From Triatoma infestans (lineage: Eukaryota > Arthropoda > Insecta > Hemiptera > Reduviidae): DNA of 64,000 nucleotides. The translations under genes and the position numbers were made by a program. Under the pieces are notes generated by a model. The model had not been told where the DNA came from. It did no database searches and was given only the letters and a program-made list of their open reading frames with translations. The stretch lies in NCBI GenBank assembly GCA_011037195.1, contig JAAEAF010002738.1, forward strand, positions 62,001-126,000. Direction: 5' to 3'. Below, in pieces: positions 1 to 13,200 of this stretch. Numbering within the stretch: the stretch's first letter is position 1; each line of letters opens with the position of its first letter.

Positions 1-652
1 TCCATATCTACTCTTTTCACCATACTAAAGTAATTTAGAGGCATTGATAACCTTTTATTCCAAGTCCTGCACAGGAAAATTCCATACTATATTTGTATAA
101 AATGCCTTTTATTCACGTTCAATTGTTTGCAGTTGTAATAGGATCCAAAGAGTGGGATGTAAAGCAGATAGGAAGACAAAATATTGACAGCCTCACCCAC
201 TAGTTTAGCCCAGACTAGAGTAGGAGAATTTGTTTAAATTAAGCTGCTTTAGCCATAGGAGAGTCTCCAACATTCTTGCAACAGCTCATACAGCTGTCAA
301 AACCTTTCCCTTTACCGACTTGAATCTCTCACTACTATTGTATATATAAAGCCCAGACAGTTTGTGTAACTTTCCATATATGCAGTGATCCGCATTATTT
401 CCAGGTTACTTATCTCTCAAACCCAATTTCTCTCCTCCTAATACCCATTGTTAACTTGAATTTTTCCACAATAGCATATTAGGAAATAAGTTGATTATGC
501 ACTATTACACTATTATGGTAGACTGGCTTAAGACATTCTATATCGCTGCCGATGAAATTCTCCTAGGTGCGATTATTGCTTGTCGAAGATTTTAAAAGTA
601 CTATTTAACCAAGTGGGAAAAAAATTTATAAAACACTTTTATTTTACCTTAG
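1..652 (+). other. Intron of FAS-like gene A (5' part outside the window)
   Basis: Non-coding. It ends in an AG acceptor just before the exon at 653. Its first ~75 bases are nearly identical to 63781-63855, the intron after the last visible exon of gene B. The two introns are therefore paralogous and the window starts inside the AT-region intron of gene A. No coding segment or recognisable element was seen in the rest. Confidence 0.8.
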
Positions 653-1214
653 GTTATACCAGAACCAAAGCAACGAACAAAACGTTGGATAAGCAGTTCC
701 GTTCCTGAATACTCTTGGGATAGTGATCTAGCAAAATTCAGTTCGGCTGAATATCATACAAATAATCTTCTGAAACCAGTATTGTTTGAAGAAGCCTCGG
801 CCCACATTCCAGATAAAGCTATAGTTATTGAAATAGCTCCTCATGGACTGCTTCAGGCAATTGTCAGGAAATCACTCTGCACATGTACTAACATACCATT
901 GGTCAGTAGATCAGAGAAAGATAATCTGGCACATTTATTTATGGCTATTGGCAAGTATGTGGCAATCTTCGAATTATTTTTGCTTTCACATGTTATTATT
1001 TGCATTAACTTTAAAATCGAGATTTTCATTGTTTTATTACTGGAATAATTAGTAACAAAAAAATTCTAGGCTATATTTGGATGGAGTTGATGTTAATATA
1101 GATAATTTATATCCCAAAAATGAATTTCCATTGTTCGGGCCTATACCTTCACTTGGCCCACTATTAACTTGGGAGTTAGTCACATCTCCATTAATGAACA
1201 ATTTATTTAAAAAA
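653..1214 (+). other. Gene A: C-terminal part of the acyltransferase domain (exons 1-2)
   Basis: Two exons encode residues 1-149 of the visible protein. They include the conserved stretch after the AT fold (VIPEPKQRTKRWISSS) and the SSAEYH and IEIAPHGLLQAI segments typical of animal FAS. They match the sequence expected right after the last visible exon of gene B, whose intron also starts GTTTGT. The AT serine and histidine of gene A lie upstream of the window, so its AT state is unknown. Confidence 0.9.
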
Positions 1215-4200
1215 GTAAGTAAACATTTTTATTATAATAATTTTTTATTTTAGACACTGAAATATTCTCTCTAAGCTGTAAGAGGCATTTTCACTTTCAT
1301 TTTCTTGTGACCTTGTATCATTTTCAATTTCTCTTACTCCTAGTAAGAAAGTGGAAGTATTGTAATCGTGTCAAATTTTCGATATTATTATTTCCTATAT
1401 TTTCTCAAAAATGGCTTCGACGATTTTCTTTAAACTTGGTATATCAACTATACATACAAAGAGCTACAACTTTTATTTGAAACATTTCTCTGGGAAAATT
1501 CATTTAAGGACAGTTATGGGCGAGGGGTGGGATTATGTTTTTTTCTAAAGTGCTATCATAGTTGATTATACAATTCTATTATCTAAATAATATTATTAAT
1601 TAGAATTAAATGTGTTGTTGAAATTCCGAGTTGAAAAAATCTGATGACCGGAAGTGCGTTTATGCTGAAATTTATTTTTCAGTTTTCTGGTATTTTCTCG
1701 AAAACAGCTCCAACGATTTTCTTAAAGAGCTACAACTTTTATTTGAAACATTTCTCCTGCTGAAGTCATTTAAGGGAGTTTTTGGGGAAGGGAAGGGTTG
1801 TTTTTTTCTATAGATTATACATTTCTACCATGCAAACAAAATTAATTAGAAATAATTAGATGTCCAAAATTCCGAGTTTCAAGAAAATTAGTAAGCCGCA
1901 AGTGCGCTTTTATTGACCGTTTTTTTTCAGTTTTCGCCGAACTGCAACGAATTTCATCAAATTTGATACATAAACTCTCAAATTTGTCAATTACAATTTT
2001 GAAAACTGGAGTAAGAGAAAGTAGTGTGAGTGTTTCACGCCAGATATTTTTTCTATATGTTGTAGCAAATACAGATTATAATATGAAACACCCACACTTT
2101 TTTTCTTACCATAATTCTTGCGACCAGTTAATAAATTTGCGTGCTTGATCACCCCCTATGATGAGGGCGAGTCACAAAAAGCATGTTTTTTGGACATTGC
2201 AGTTGGACATGGGCGGATGATTCATTCTCCCTGCCACATCTCATCATTGCAGGTTTACATTAAAAATGCGGCATTGTCCCTTCAATTATTATTTATTTAT
2301 TTACTACGGCTCTTAGGACTTAAAACTCCTCCATTATTACTGTTATTATTATTATTATTATTTTAATTTAAGGCGCGTTAACATCTGTGGTCATTGGCGC
2401 CCGGAGCCTTCTCAGTGCACTGCCGGGTGTTCTCTCGTTACAAACAAGAGGCTCCTAGGAAAAAAAAATCCAAGAGTAGCACAGCTGGACTCGAACAAGG
2501 GTCCTCCGCGTGGGATATCATCATTATTATATTATTATTGAATAGAGATAGACAGGGCTTAACGGCAAGGTTACCTTATTATTGAATTATAACACTATTA
2601 TTTTCAGAACTTGCGTGCTTTTTCTGAAACATTCCTTAATGGACGTTTTCTATTAATCGAATCCTTACAAACTTTTACCGAACCCTTAGTTTTGGAATCC
2701 CTCGTGCCTGCGTTACATGCTTTTGTGAGAAAGTTAAAAAAGAAAATATTCAAGCAATGAATGTATTTTCCAAAAAAAAAAGCTCTTAAAAAAAAAGAAT
2801 ATTGTTCTTGATAAATAGATTGAGCTGATAAATTCAATTCTAGCATACAACCTGTCAACCTGTGTCAGATATTGATTTATCTGACAAACGTCTAGAGAAG
2901 TACTACAGTCACAGTCTTTGTGGAAGACAAGTTCTCTCATTTACATTATTATTGGTAAGTTAAAATTCCTTTGGAGATTCAACGCCTTGTCAGCAATAAA
3001 TAAAATCTATTGTTTTGTTAATATCACATCTTACTTTCAGCATCTTGTGATAGAAAAATTCAAAAAATTAAATCAAGTAACTACAAATCAAGACACAATC
3101 GAGATTAAAAATTTATGGTTCAACGAAGAACTTGAGGTTTTAGATAATTGTAAGTAAATTATGTAATTAAAAAACTTCATCGGGTTTTATATTTGTCATT
3201 TTTCCCGAATTCTAAGATTGTCACGTTATTCAGTTAACTGTTTATGTTAAATTAATGAGTTAATGGCAACTATTCGGGCACTCTATATGTAGTATATAAT
3301 ACACATTTGTATATATTGACATAAAATAAATTTAAATATTTGATTTGATTTAATTAAAATAAATTGTTTAAAGTTATTTTTAATTTTTTTTTTTCTTATT
3401 TGTTTAGTGAATTCAGAAATGACCTTGCAAGTACAAAGGGGCACTGGGTTGTTTGAGATTGAATTAAATTCACAGGCCTTAGTGTTGGGCCAAATAAGTT
3501 TTCTTGAATCAAATAATGAATTCAGTATTTCAACGGAACCAGGGTTGTTCGAACAGCCTCTGATGGAGATATCCCATAATGAGATTTATAAATATTTTGA
3601 AGAATATTCTATTAAATTTAATGATAATTTTAAATTAATACAACAAGTTTGTTTCTATAAAACTGGTAATTACATCCAATATTTTATTTACTTTATTTAA
3701 AAAAGAACTAGCTCTTTTATTTTCTCTTTTTCTCTCTGTATATATTCCTTTATTTTTAAAGAAATAAAGGCAATTATCCATTGGAAGGGTGACTGGACAG
3801 TATTTCTGGATGCGGTAATGATGCTAGTGTCTCTGAGTGAAACAATGAAACATAACCAATTTCAAAGGGTCCATTTTATTAGGCAGCTTTATATACATTT
3901 TCCTTACTTTAATTCTTTCACCTCTAAAGGTAAATTTAGTCATTTGAACATTCTTCAATTTACAAGGTGCCCGGGCTAAGTTGTCCCCCTCCCCCCTTTT
4001 CTGGGTAATTATTGATGCTGGAAAAAAAAAATTCAAATCATGACTCTCTCTACTTTTTGAGAAGTATCTAATGATATAAAAAAAAAATAATCTGTTGCTG
4101 ATATGCAGATTACAGAAACAAAAAATTTTTTTAAAATGAGAACCCGTATTTTTTATTATAAATTCTAAAAGTACCTTTTTTTGTGAGAAAAATTGTTTTT

Positions 4201-7200
4201 GAAAAATTAAAATTGCTCTTGTAGTTCCCAACTTATGAATTTTTGAATGAAAAAAAACTTTATTTACCGCTAACTGTTGGATCTTAAAAAACAAAATGGC
4301 TTCCTTTGTTTTTGCCTCGTCGGTTCATAAAATGAAAGATAAAAAATCTGGAATTTCTTATGTTAATACACTAATAGAACGAAAAAAAATAAGTTGGCGC
4401 TCTTGATCCCCTTCGCGAAACCCCTGATCAATGTGGTATCTACATGGCTTATTTGATAAGCCAGAGTATTTCCCACACGACAGTTTTACTAATTTCCAGA
4501 ACTCTAGCCGCATTTCGAACGGAAGTGTTAAGATTCTCCTGCACATACAGTAATAGGTCAAGCTTTGTATCGCAAGTACGAACATTCCTAATCCTATTTC
4601 GTGGCCCTTGAAGAATGACACTGCCAAACAAGCTGAACGTTGCAGCAGTACGAGTAATCGTTTTCCGGCTTGGGTGTCTTCGTTCAGAAAATCTCTCTTG
4701 GTGAACCCTTGCTATTGTTTAAGCTTGACGACGGCATTAACAAAAATGTCGAACAGTTTTTCGTTTGTCGAATATGGACGGTTCATCTTGCTGGAACGAC
4801 TGGAAGTTTGAGGTAGACGAAAGTATTTTAAAAACAAGGCATTGTTTACAATTTATGGGATTAAAACAGTAAACACGAGAGCATTTGTGTAAACATTCAT
4901 CTTGCATTTTTGTTTGTGCCCTTTGGACGGACTCTTATGTGTTTATCCATAACTGTATTTATTAATATGCCAGCGGTAAAAAAACTTTTTTGTTCAAAAA
5001 TTCATAACTTGGGAACTAAAAAACAATTTTAATTTTTCAATAACAGTTTTTCTCACAAAAAAAAAGTATTTTTATAATTCATAATAAAAAATAGGGGTTC
5101 CTATTTGAAAAAAAAAGTTTGTTTCTGTAATATGCATATCAGCAGCAGAATTTTCGTTTTTATATTATTAGATACTACTCAAAAAATAACGGGAGTTATG
5201 ATTTGAAATTTTTTTCCCATCATCAATAATTCCCAGAAAAAGCGGAAGGACAACTTAGCCCGGACACCCTGTATATTAAGCTAACATTATTATTTATTGG
5301 CTTTCTGTTTTTATCTTCAGAAATTACTGTTTCTTACAACAAACTAACACAAGAGTTATTCTGTGAAGGATTAAAATTACATCTTCCTTTGACTAGACAT
5401 TGTAACGTTAAACCTGTGATACCCAAACTGGCCAGGGAGTCTCGCCAGTTTCTACCGTATTATACGACAGAGAGTGAAGTACTATCCGTTCTTCTGGTTT
5501 CATTACATCTCGTATAATTTTAATAACCAATATATTGGTAAATATCATGTTATGATTCTTTTTCAGAAGAAGCACCCTGGTCAGATTGAAGACTGTTTCC
5601 AAATAATATTTCAAAATATATTACAATATAAAGATAAGTCAAAGAAAGTTAAAGTGATTCTACTTGATCACGGTAATGATATCTACAACCATTTACTAAC
5701 TTATTGCAACCAGGTTTGTCTACTATCATTACTTTTAACTTACATGTAGTAAAAAACTTGTTCAAACACACACAACTTTAATCTATCGATTTTAGTTTAT
5801 AGTAGGCCTTAGAAGGAGAGAAATTAGTGAGGAAAGGTCTTCGAGAAATAAGTTAGAATGAACGCTGAACACTGTATAATAAAATAGAGACACAAAACTG
5901 CCAGGAATTTACACGTAATAAGAAATCAGGAAGCGAGAAATTGAGAAACTGAATAAAGAAAAGGGTAGTAATTGGTTGCTACGCGTTTTACCTGCTGTAT
6001 AAACTGTTTTAAAGACGGAGTGCCTTGAGAGCTAAGGCAACTGTATATATGGAGAGTCTTCCACTTTAACCTGGGCTAAGTAGACAGGGAGGTTCTCATT
6101 TTTTGTGTCTTTCTCTCTGCTTTGGATTCCGCTCTTCGGATCCTTACAGGATGAATAGTATTCACAATCATTCAAATATCGTGAAATTTTTTTTTTTTTT
6201 AAATATAAGGCTCGTTTTTGGCGCCCGCTACAGATACTCACTCTCCTTCACCGGGCAGTGAGTTTCTCCTTGGATGAAAAATCTATCGAAACCGGGACCT
6301 CCATAAGCCAATCCAGCGTGCTGTCACTAAGTTAATCCCTTCCTTCATAGAATTTAATACTACCGCAGATACCTTGCTCTATAGATTAAGAAAAAATAAT
6401 AAACAGTTTAATGGAAATATTGCTTTATGGTCTTTAATATTTAACAGAGTTAGTCATTTATAAAGACATACATATATTGAAACAGTTTTTAGAGACAACT
6501 GTGTGGGTTGGAAAATCCTTTCTTTCAAAACAGAATTTCAATTCTCTTTTTCGAAAAGTGTTCACAGTTGGACGCACAAACGCACTGAAGTCTGTTAACT
6601 AATTTCCTAGATCATGGTTTTAATCGGACCGAAGGTCACAAGCCAAAACTGTGCTGCCTAACCGGCAATATTTCCACAATCGGATGTCAGATCTGTCCTA
6701 GCTCGATGTGCAATTGGGATCCAGTTAATCCAGTAAATATAAATCCCTATGTAGTGGTTGAATGTTATTAATATTGTAGCGTTTTTCAAAACTGCTATGC
6801 AACTAGTTGCTAAGTGGGTTCGGTTTAGATAAAACACACTAAACTTCTAACAACACCAATTTATTTCTCAACACAATTAATCACAAATAAAACACTTAAA
6901 AACACTCTATAGTTCTCTCAGTTCACTTTTAACAAGCGCACACTCCCATTTGTAAGAAGGCTGACCCATTCGAGCTGTTCTTCTCCTATTTAAACCACAT
7001 AAAAGGTTCTAGATTCTTAGTGGGATTCGAGCTTCTAGCGGGAGACCGCTATAGAAGGATCTAGAAGCTCCTCGCTAGCGCTTCCCAGCGGCCACGAAAG
7101 AACTTGAGGTTCCCCTAGATGGCACTAGTGGCTGCGTTACACTGCTCGTCCCGAATAGAAACATCGCTGGTAACGTAAGGCAGTAACCGGTCTAGATGTA

Positions 7201-10200
7201 CGTCCTTCATTTTGGATCTGGGCGTTCGTTGGATTCGGTACACCAGGTCGTTGAGCCTTGAGATGATTGTGTAGAGCCCGGCACTTCCGAGCCGGGTTAT
7301 ACAATTAGACCTTCTTGGCTTCCTGGAAGGTCCTTATCCTGGAAGATCGTACCGCGTTTCCGTTTACTTTCTTGGCGCGCACCTTTCCATGGATGGTCCT
7401 CAATCTGCGGCGAAGCTTTTCGGCATATTGTCCATGTCCGTTTCCTCTTCTTGTGGGCTACCAAATAAAAGGTCGCTGGGCAGCCGAAGCTCCCTTCCAA
7501 GCTCATCGCTGGCTGGTGTGCGGCCCGTGGTCATGGACGGCCGAACGGTAGACCATCATTATTAGCGGTATGTGTTCGTCTCAGTCGTCCTGCTTCATTC
7601 ACCAAAAGCCTTAAATGGCTTCCCAAGGTCTTGATAAAACGCTCCACCATGCTGTCAGACTGTGAGTGAAGCGGCGTGATCTTCATATTCCGATGCCAAG
7701 GATCTAAAGACCGCCTTGAACACCTGTAACTCAAAGTTTTTCCCCTGATCGCAATGTAATTCCAGCGGTCTACCGAAACGGCATACAGATTATAGGTCCT
7801 GGGTTGCAAAGCATACGCCTCCGTCCACTGTTAAAGTAGTCCGCCGCAACTAGTATAAAACTGTTTCCTCTTTTACATTTTGGAAACGAGCAGGCTATAT
7901 CGATAGCTATTCTTCCAACGGTACTCCAACATTGTACTGCCTCATAGCGCACGGGTTCTACATTTGGGTCTTTTGCTCGCTACACATTCCGTGCATCGCC
8001 TACACCAATCCTCAGCATCCTGGTAGTAGCCTACCCAACAAAACAGCTACTTCATTTTTTCCAAGTGCTTCATTACTCCGAAATGGCCCCCAGTAATGCC
8101 TCCGTGCGTTTCCGTTAGTACTTCTTTTCTCTTCGATGCAGATAGAATTGCCTGATTCCTCTTGTCTTTGCTATCTGCGCTCTCCTAGATCCGCAGCAAC
8201 ACGCCATCTTTAACGGTCAGCGAATCCCATTGTACACAGTAGCATTTCACATCCCGACTGCTAGGTGCAATATCTTTCCAGCCCGGTCTTTACACATCTT
8301 CTTTAAACTGAAGCACTGATGTCCGATGTCTTCATCCTTATGTTGTTCTTCCCTAATCACTTCAGGGCTCCTTTCCTCTAGTGGTAAGACATTGGTTCTT
8401 TTGCATTGTCCTTCCAGCATAGGCTCCTTCAGCTCTATCTTGCTAAGTGCTTGCAATCCATATTGCCGTCTTGAACGAGCGTCAGCATTGCCATTGAGTC
8501 TCCCCTTCCGGACGATAGTGTGTTTGGCTTCAGTGTCTACAACCATCTGGCAGGCTTTACGCGCAACCTTTCCCTCCAGTCTTCTTCCCCTAGATCGCAC
8601 TAGTGGCTGCATTACAATATACATGGATGAATATAAGAAAGAGATCGGTTTTTAGCAACAATGGTAAGTTTGAGTGCTATCCCGGATTAATCTCATTCTT
8701 AGCCGAAAAAGTTTAGGCATTCTCAGAAGAGATACGTGATTGATTTATTGTAAAGATCCAAGATGGAAGACTACAAACCTGTAAAGACATCCTTAGAAGC
8801 AGGAAAGAAGCTTACAAACCAGAAAATAAAAATGAAGATAGGGAAGGGAATAGCTACGTGGTTAGCGAACTGCACTCCCTCGCGGAGGACCCGAGTTCGA
8901 GTCCAGCTGCACTGACCTTAGATTTTATCTTCCCACGACTCTCTACAGCTCACTACCGGGCCAGTGCGCCGAGAAGGCTCCGGGCGCTACTGATCATAGT
9001 ATTAACGCGCCTTAAATTTAAAAAACAAATGAAGAAGTCAAAACAGATATCCTTTTAGAAATTTAATTGGTTCTATAATATAATATTCTGTGTGTCCTGG
9101 TTCAGATGTAACAGATGAGATATAACAGTGAACTCGCCTAGTCTGTATAATAACTTTTATGGCGAGCAGCATTGGAAGGCAGCGAAAAGAATCCTACGTC
9201 AAGGTGGAAGGGTTGTGGAACTTTAATTTGCACCCTACTATACAGATAAAGCGGGAATTCCGTTTGTGGGAAATATATAATTATAATTCCATATAGAAAG
9301 AAATTTATTTATTGTAATGCGGCACATTTATATTTATGTTTTATTGTAATTTGTTCTCTTCCACCATTAATAAAGGTTTCCTATTTTTACAATAATATTT
9401 CAACTTTTCCGATTTATTTCATTAATAATATTGTAAATTATATTCAAGATGGACATTATAATATTGCCAACAGAAGATACATTAGCTGAACTTTATCAAA
9501 ATCTAAATAAAACCGATAACTTATTACTGATTGGTGCATACCCTATCAGTAAATCAGCTTTAACTTGTTTAGAAAAAGTGGCTGTTGGATTTGTACTTTA
9601 TAAGGACAAATTGGAGATAGAAAATCTAGATAATCATTATCCAGCTTTTAAATTTCAATTTAATGATATGAAGCTTACTCTCTACAAAGTGGTAAGTTTG
9701 TCAATCCAATAATAATTTGTGCTCGTTCATCAATTATATTTCTATTTTTTTTTTTATATTGTCAATTAATATCCTAGTGTTATGAAGCAAAACAAGCGAT
9801 AAAAATAATTAAACTTGATGCAAATAATAAATGGAAATCTGATTTAAAATTATCACTTGAAATAGAAGATCTTGAGGTTAACTCGCTGCAGACAATATAT
9901 CTATTGGGTAGAATGGATTCTATATTTAGAATACATAAAATAGTTCAGTACTGTCTGAGTTTAGAAAACTCATGTATGATCAGGTATTATAATTCAATAT
10001 AAAATATTATAGTTTATTTATTCATATATTAATTATTTACAACTGCATAATATAAAAATGCACGAGTAAAACCGATACAAAGAAAATTGTATGATTAAAT
10101 GTCTAGTGATAACTGCTATTAAATGTCCAAAAGGTCGCGGAAGCCAACGGAGCTTCAGGCTTTGGGGATTACCTCGGACTGAGTTTAAATAGAGGGCTTA

Positions 10201-13200
10201 GACAAGGGGATTTGGATGAAGGGATTGTAACTGAGGATTTATTGTATCGGGATTTTGCAACGTCAGTGACGTTTGGAATCTCGCCATCATTTAATAGGAA
10301 ATACATTTTTTCAAGGTTGAGATGTTAATCTCAACTAGGGTTTACAGATTTCCTACAAATCTGGCCTACAAACAGAGGCCCGGAAAGCGCCCATTTAATA
10401 TGTTAGTTTTTTTCATTTTTGTGATCTCAGCACGTATTATTTTTTCATTATTATTATGAATACATTTGTCAGAATAGTTGCATTTCCAATTTTATGCTAA
10501 TGTATGATAGGTTTAGATGCAAAGGCTAACTTTTAAGGTGTATCTGGGTATCGGTGTCCGTTTTATTTTGAATTATATATGAAGTTTATTTTGTTATAGA
10601 TTCATCTTTTTGGATGATAAATCGCCCTCATTTTCTCTTGATGAGCCATTTTATAAGAAACAAATAGCAATGGATTTAGTTATGAATATCTGTGTAAATC
10701 GTACCTGGGGTTGTGTTAAACTATCAGCTCCAAATATTAAAACTAGTCAAATTCCGTTAGAGTTACACCAGGATTCTATTTATTCTATATCGTCTATCAA
10801 GTAGGTATACAAGATATACATTCTCTTAGGTTGTAAGAGCTGTAGCATTGTATTTACAACCAGTGTAACATGTTTTAATTGATTGAGTTAAAACATTGTT
10901 TTTTACTTTTGATTTATGCTTTTGATATGATTACACGGAAATGAAGAGTTTTGATACTCATATTAATCCTCTACATTTTCTTATTAATTTCTATTTGGAA
11001 AGGATACTATTCTTAGTTTCTGTAAGAATTCCGAAAATGGACCAGTGTCATTGTCGCGTAATATTTTTTTTCGTATCTGAACTTCGATGATTTTTGCCTT
11101 GAACTCAATCTCTTGTCGGCGTGTTACTGTGATGAACTTAATATTTCTTCATAAACTTGCTCTGAAGTATGTGATACAAGTAACCAAAAAAAGCTGCAAC
11201 ATTGCTGCATGACATCATGAATCTCAGATCTTACGTCTGACTCTCCAGAAGCAATTAAGTTTTATGTCATCAATATATTTCCGAACCCCAGATTTGTCTC
11301 AAAATTTCTACGCTATGCGCCGTTGTCTCTATCACTTGTTTGTTTCTTCTATTTCTTTAATGGAAAACAATTCATGAGCCACTGGAAGTTTAGAGCGTCC
11401 TATGTTTTACAGAAAGAGCGTCCTTTTTCAATTTAAGAGTTGCAGCAAGAATTACAACTTCAGTCACCTTGTCTGCCAGATACCAACATATATCTCTGCT
11501 CTAACGGCTAAATCTGTTTCAGTTATCTTAACTTAACGGGTTATGGCAGACGCAATCATAACAATTAATGAGTGGGTTATTTTGTAGCTAAACAATTACA
11601 AAATAATAAAAACTATTTTGAATAAATATAAATATTTTAACTTTATATATTGGGTTATATATTAATCACAAACACGAACATTTTATGTACTACAGCCCAA
11701 TAATTTCAGAATTATTGTTTTGTTCTTTTCGGAGAATGTTCATATGTTCGGACAGAATTGGCTATTTTTTTTCAATAATTGTTGAACTAATTTTGACCGT
11801 AACTAACATTTTGTGATCTATTTATCCTTAATCATTTAAAGCTTATTCGTCCTTAATTTCCTAAACATAACTGAAAGGTCATCGCCAGAATATTTGAGTT
11901 GCAATTTCCTAATAACAATTTAGTTTATTATATTATTTGCTTCTCTTTATAAACTTTAATTGTTATCATGTTTATCTAATCGTTTTTAATTTTTGTTCAA
12001 GAAGTGAGAACGTGGCACTATATGCACTTGCCGTAAATTTAATGACTTTTACTGAAAACTCAAACGTCGGAAAGGTAAGTTCGTCTCCTAATTTAACATT
12101 GTTTTTAGAAATCGTGGTGGGGGAGTTGCCGTTTTGGGTCTGGGCAGGAAGTAAAGGATAAATGATCCGCTAGATTGATACTTGTAAATATTCAATGCTT
12201 GGTAACTCACCACGCCAACTGCTGCTATGTAGACTTTGTTGGGTTTTCTCACCGCTCATTGTGGAGGTGAAAAAACTGACAATTAAAGTCTATTATAGAA
12301 TTCGACATGGAAAGCCATATGTGGTATTTCTACCAATGATCGTGAAATGCTTTTAATAGTCGCTATTATATCCTTCTGATAGAATTTTAAACAATTCTGT
12401 CTAATCAATCTTGCAGTATCAGATTGCCTTCTAAAGAAGATTGGTTAATATGTTAATACTGGATCTGTCTGTTGTAATACGTGATAAAGTAAAGTAATGT
12501 CTATATTTTCAGCCGCTCAACTCCAAATTAGAAGTCGTGGATGGACACGATAGCACACACTATTAACATTTTTTTGAGCTAATATTAATTTAGCAGTATT
12601 ATATCAAGATAACGCTAAAAGTAAAGTTTCCCGAAAGAACGAGTTTCATTATGACAAGGCCGGAGAAAAAATATGGGAGAGACTAAACAGCCAAATGGGC
12701 ATATACCTCGGGATCTTCCAAGATACCCATCGATAGCGGAAGCTGGAATGCTGATTCGGACATGATTACCTCCAGAACCATTTAAATACAGTATGTTTAA
12801 CGACCCATACTGCCTGTTGTGCGACATGGGCCTATGGGCCATTTTATGACGGCACAATAAAACCACAAATAAATAAATATCTATCAACATGTACTGGACT
12901 TATAGAAAATAAAAGCACAATAAACCTATCAACATGTACTGGACTCCCACCCGGAGGACCCAGGTTCGAATCCAGCTGTGCTACCATTAGATTTTTTCTT
13001 CCTAGATTTTTTCTGTCCGGTAATGGACAGTTGTCTGACGAGAGAATAACTGTCCAGAGGCCGCCAGTGCACTGAGAAGACTCCGGGCGCCAATGACCAT
13101 AGATGTTGATGCGCCTTAAATTAAAAAAAAGAAAAAAAGATGCATATATTTAGTTTACCGAGCGGCTGAAAAGCGCGGAGCTATTCAAGGCTGCTAGAAA

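Larger units (their letters stand above)
5321..10800 (+). other. Gene A: central region (pseudo-methyltransferase/pseudo-KR scaffold)
   Basis: Exons 7-11 (5321-5511, 5567-5713, 9449-9691, 9778-9983, 10600-10800), residues about 356-684. The exon at 5321 carries the conserved post-DH segment (ITVSYNKLTQELFCEGLKL). The exons from 9778 to 10800 match the structural part before ER (DDKSPSFSLDEPFYKKQI and DLVMNICVNRTWG). In animal FAS this region is non-catalytic scaffold, so only fold conservation can be judged, and that looks retained. Confidence 0.8.

Noticed and set aside
2604..2940. Minus-strand open frames
   Set aside because: Antisense shadow of the DH exon 2844-2954 and A/T-rich flanks.
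5474..5566. Open frame running upstream from exon 5567-5713 through the short intron
   Set aside because: The other frame with a GTATAA donor gives the FAS-like sequence and consistent phases. This one does not align.
8851..8904. tRNA gene
   Set aside because: A and B boxes are present, but no cloverleaf with acceptor stem could be formed and the same body follows as in other SINE copies.
12615..12890. Possible third mariner transposase fragment on the minus strand
   Set aside because: Only loose resemblance, no inverted repeats and no catalytic motif.
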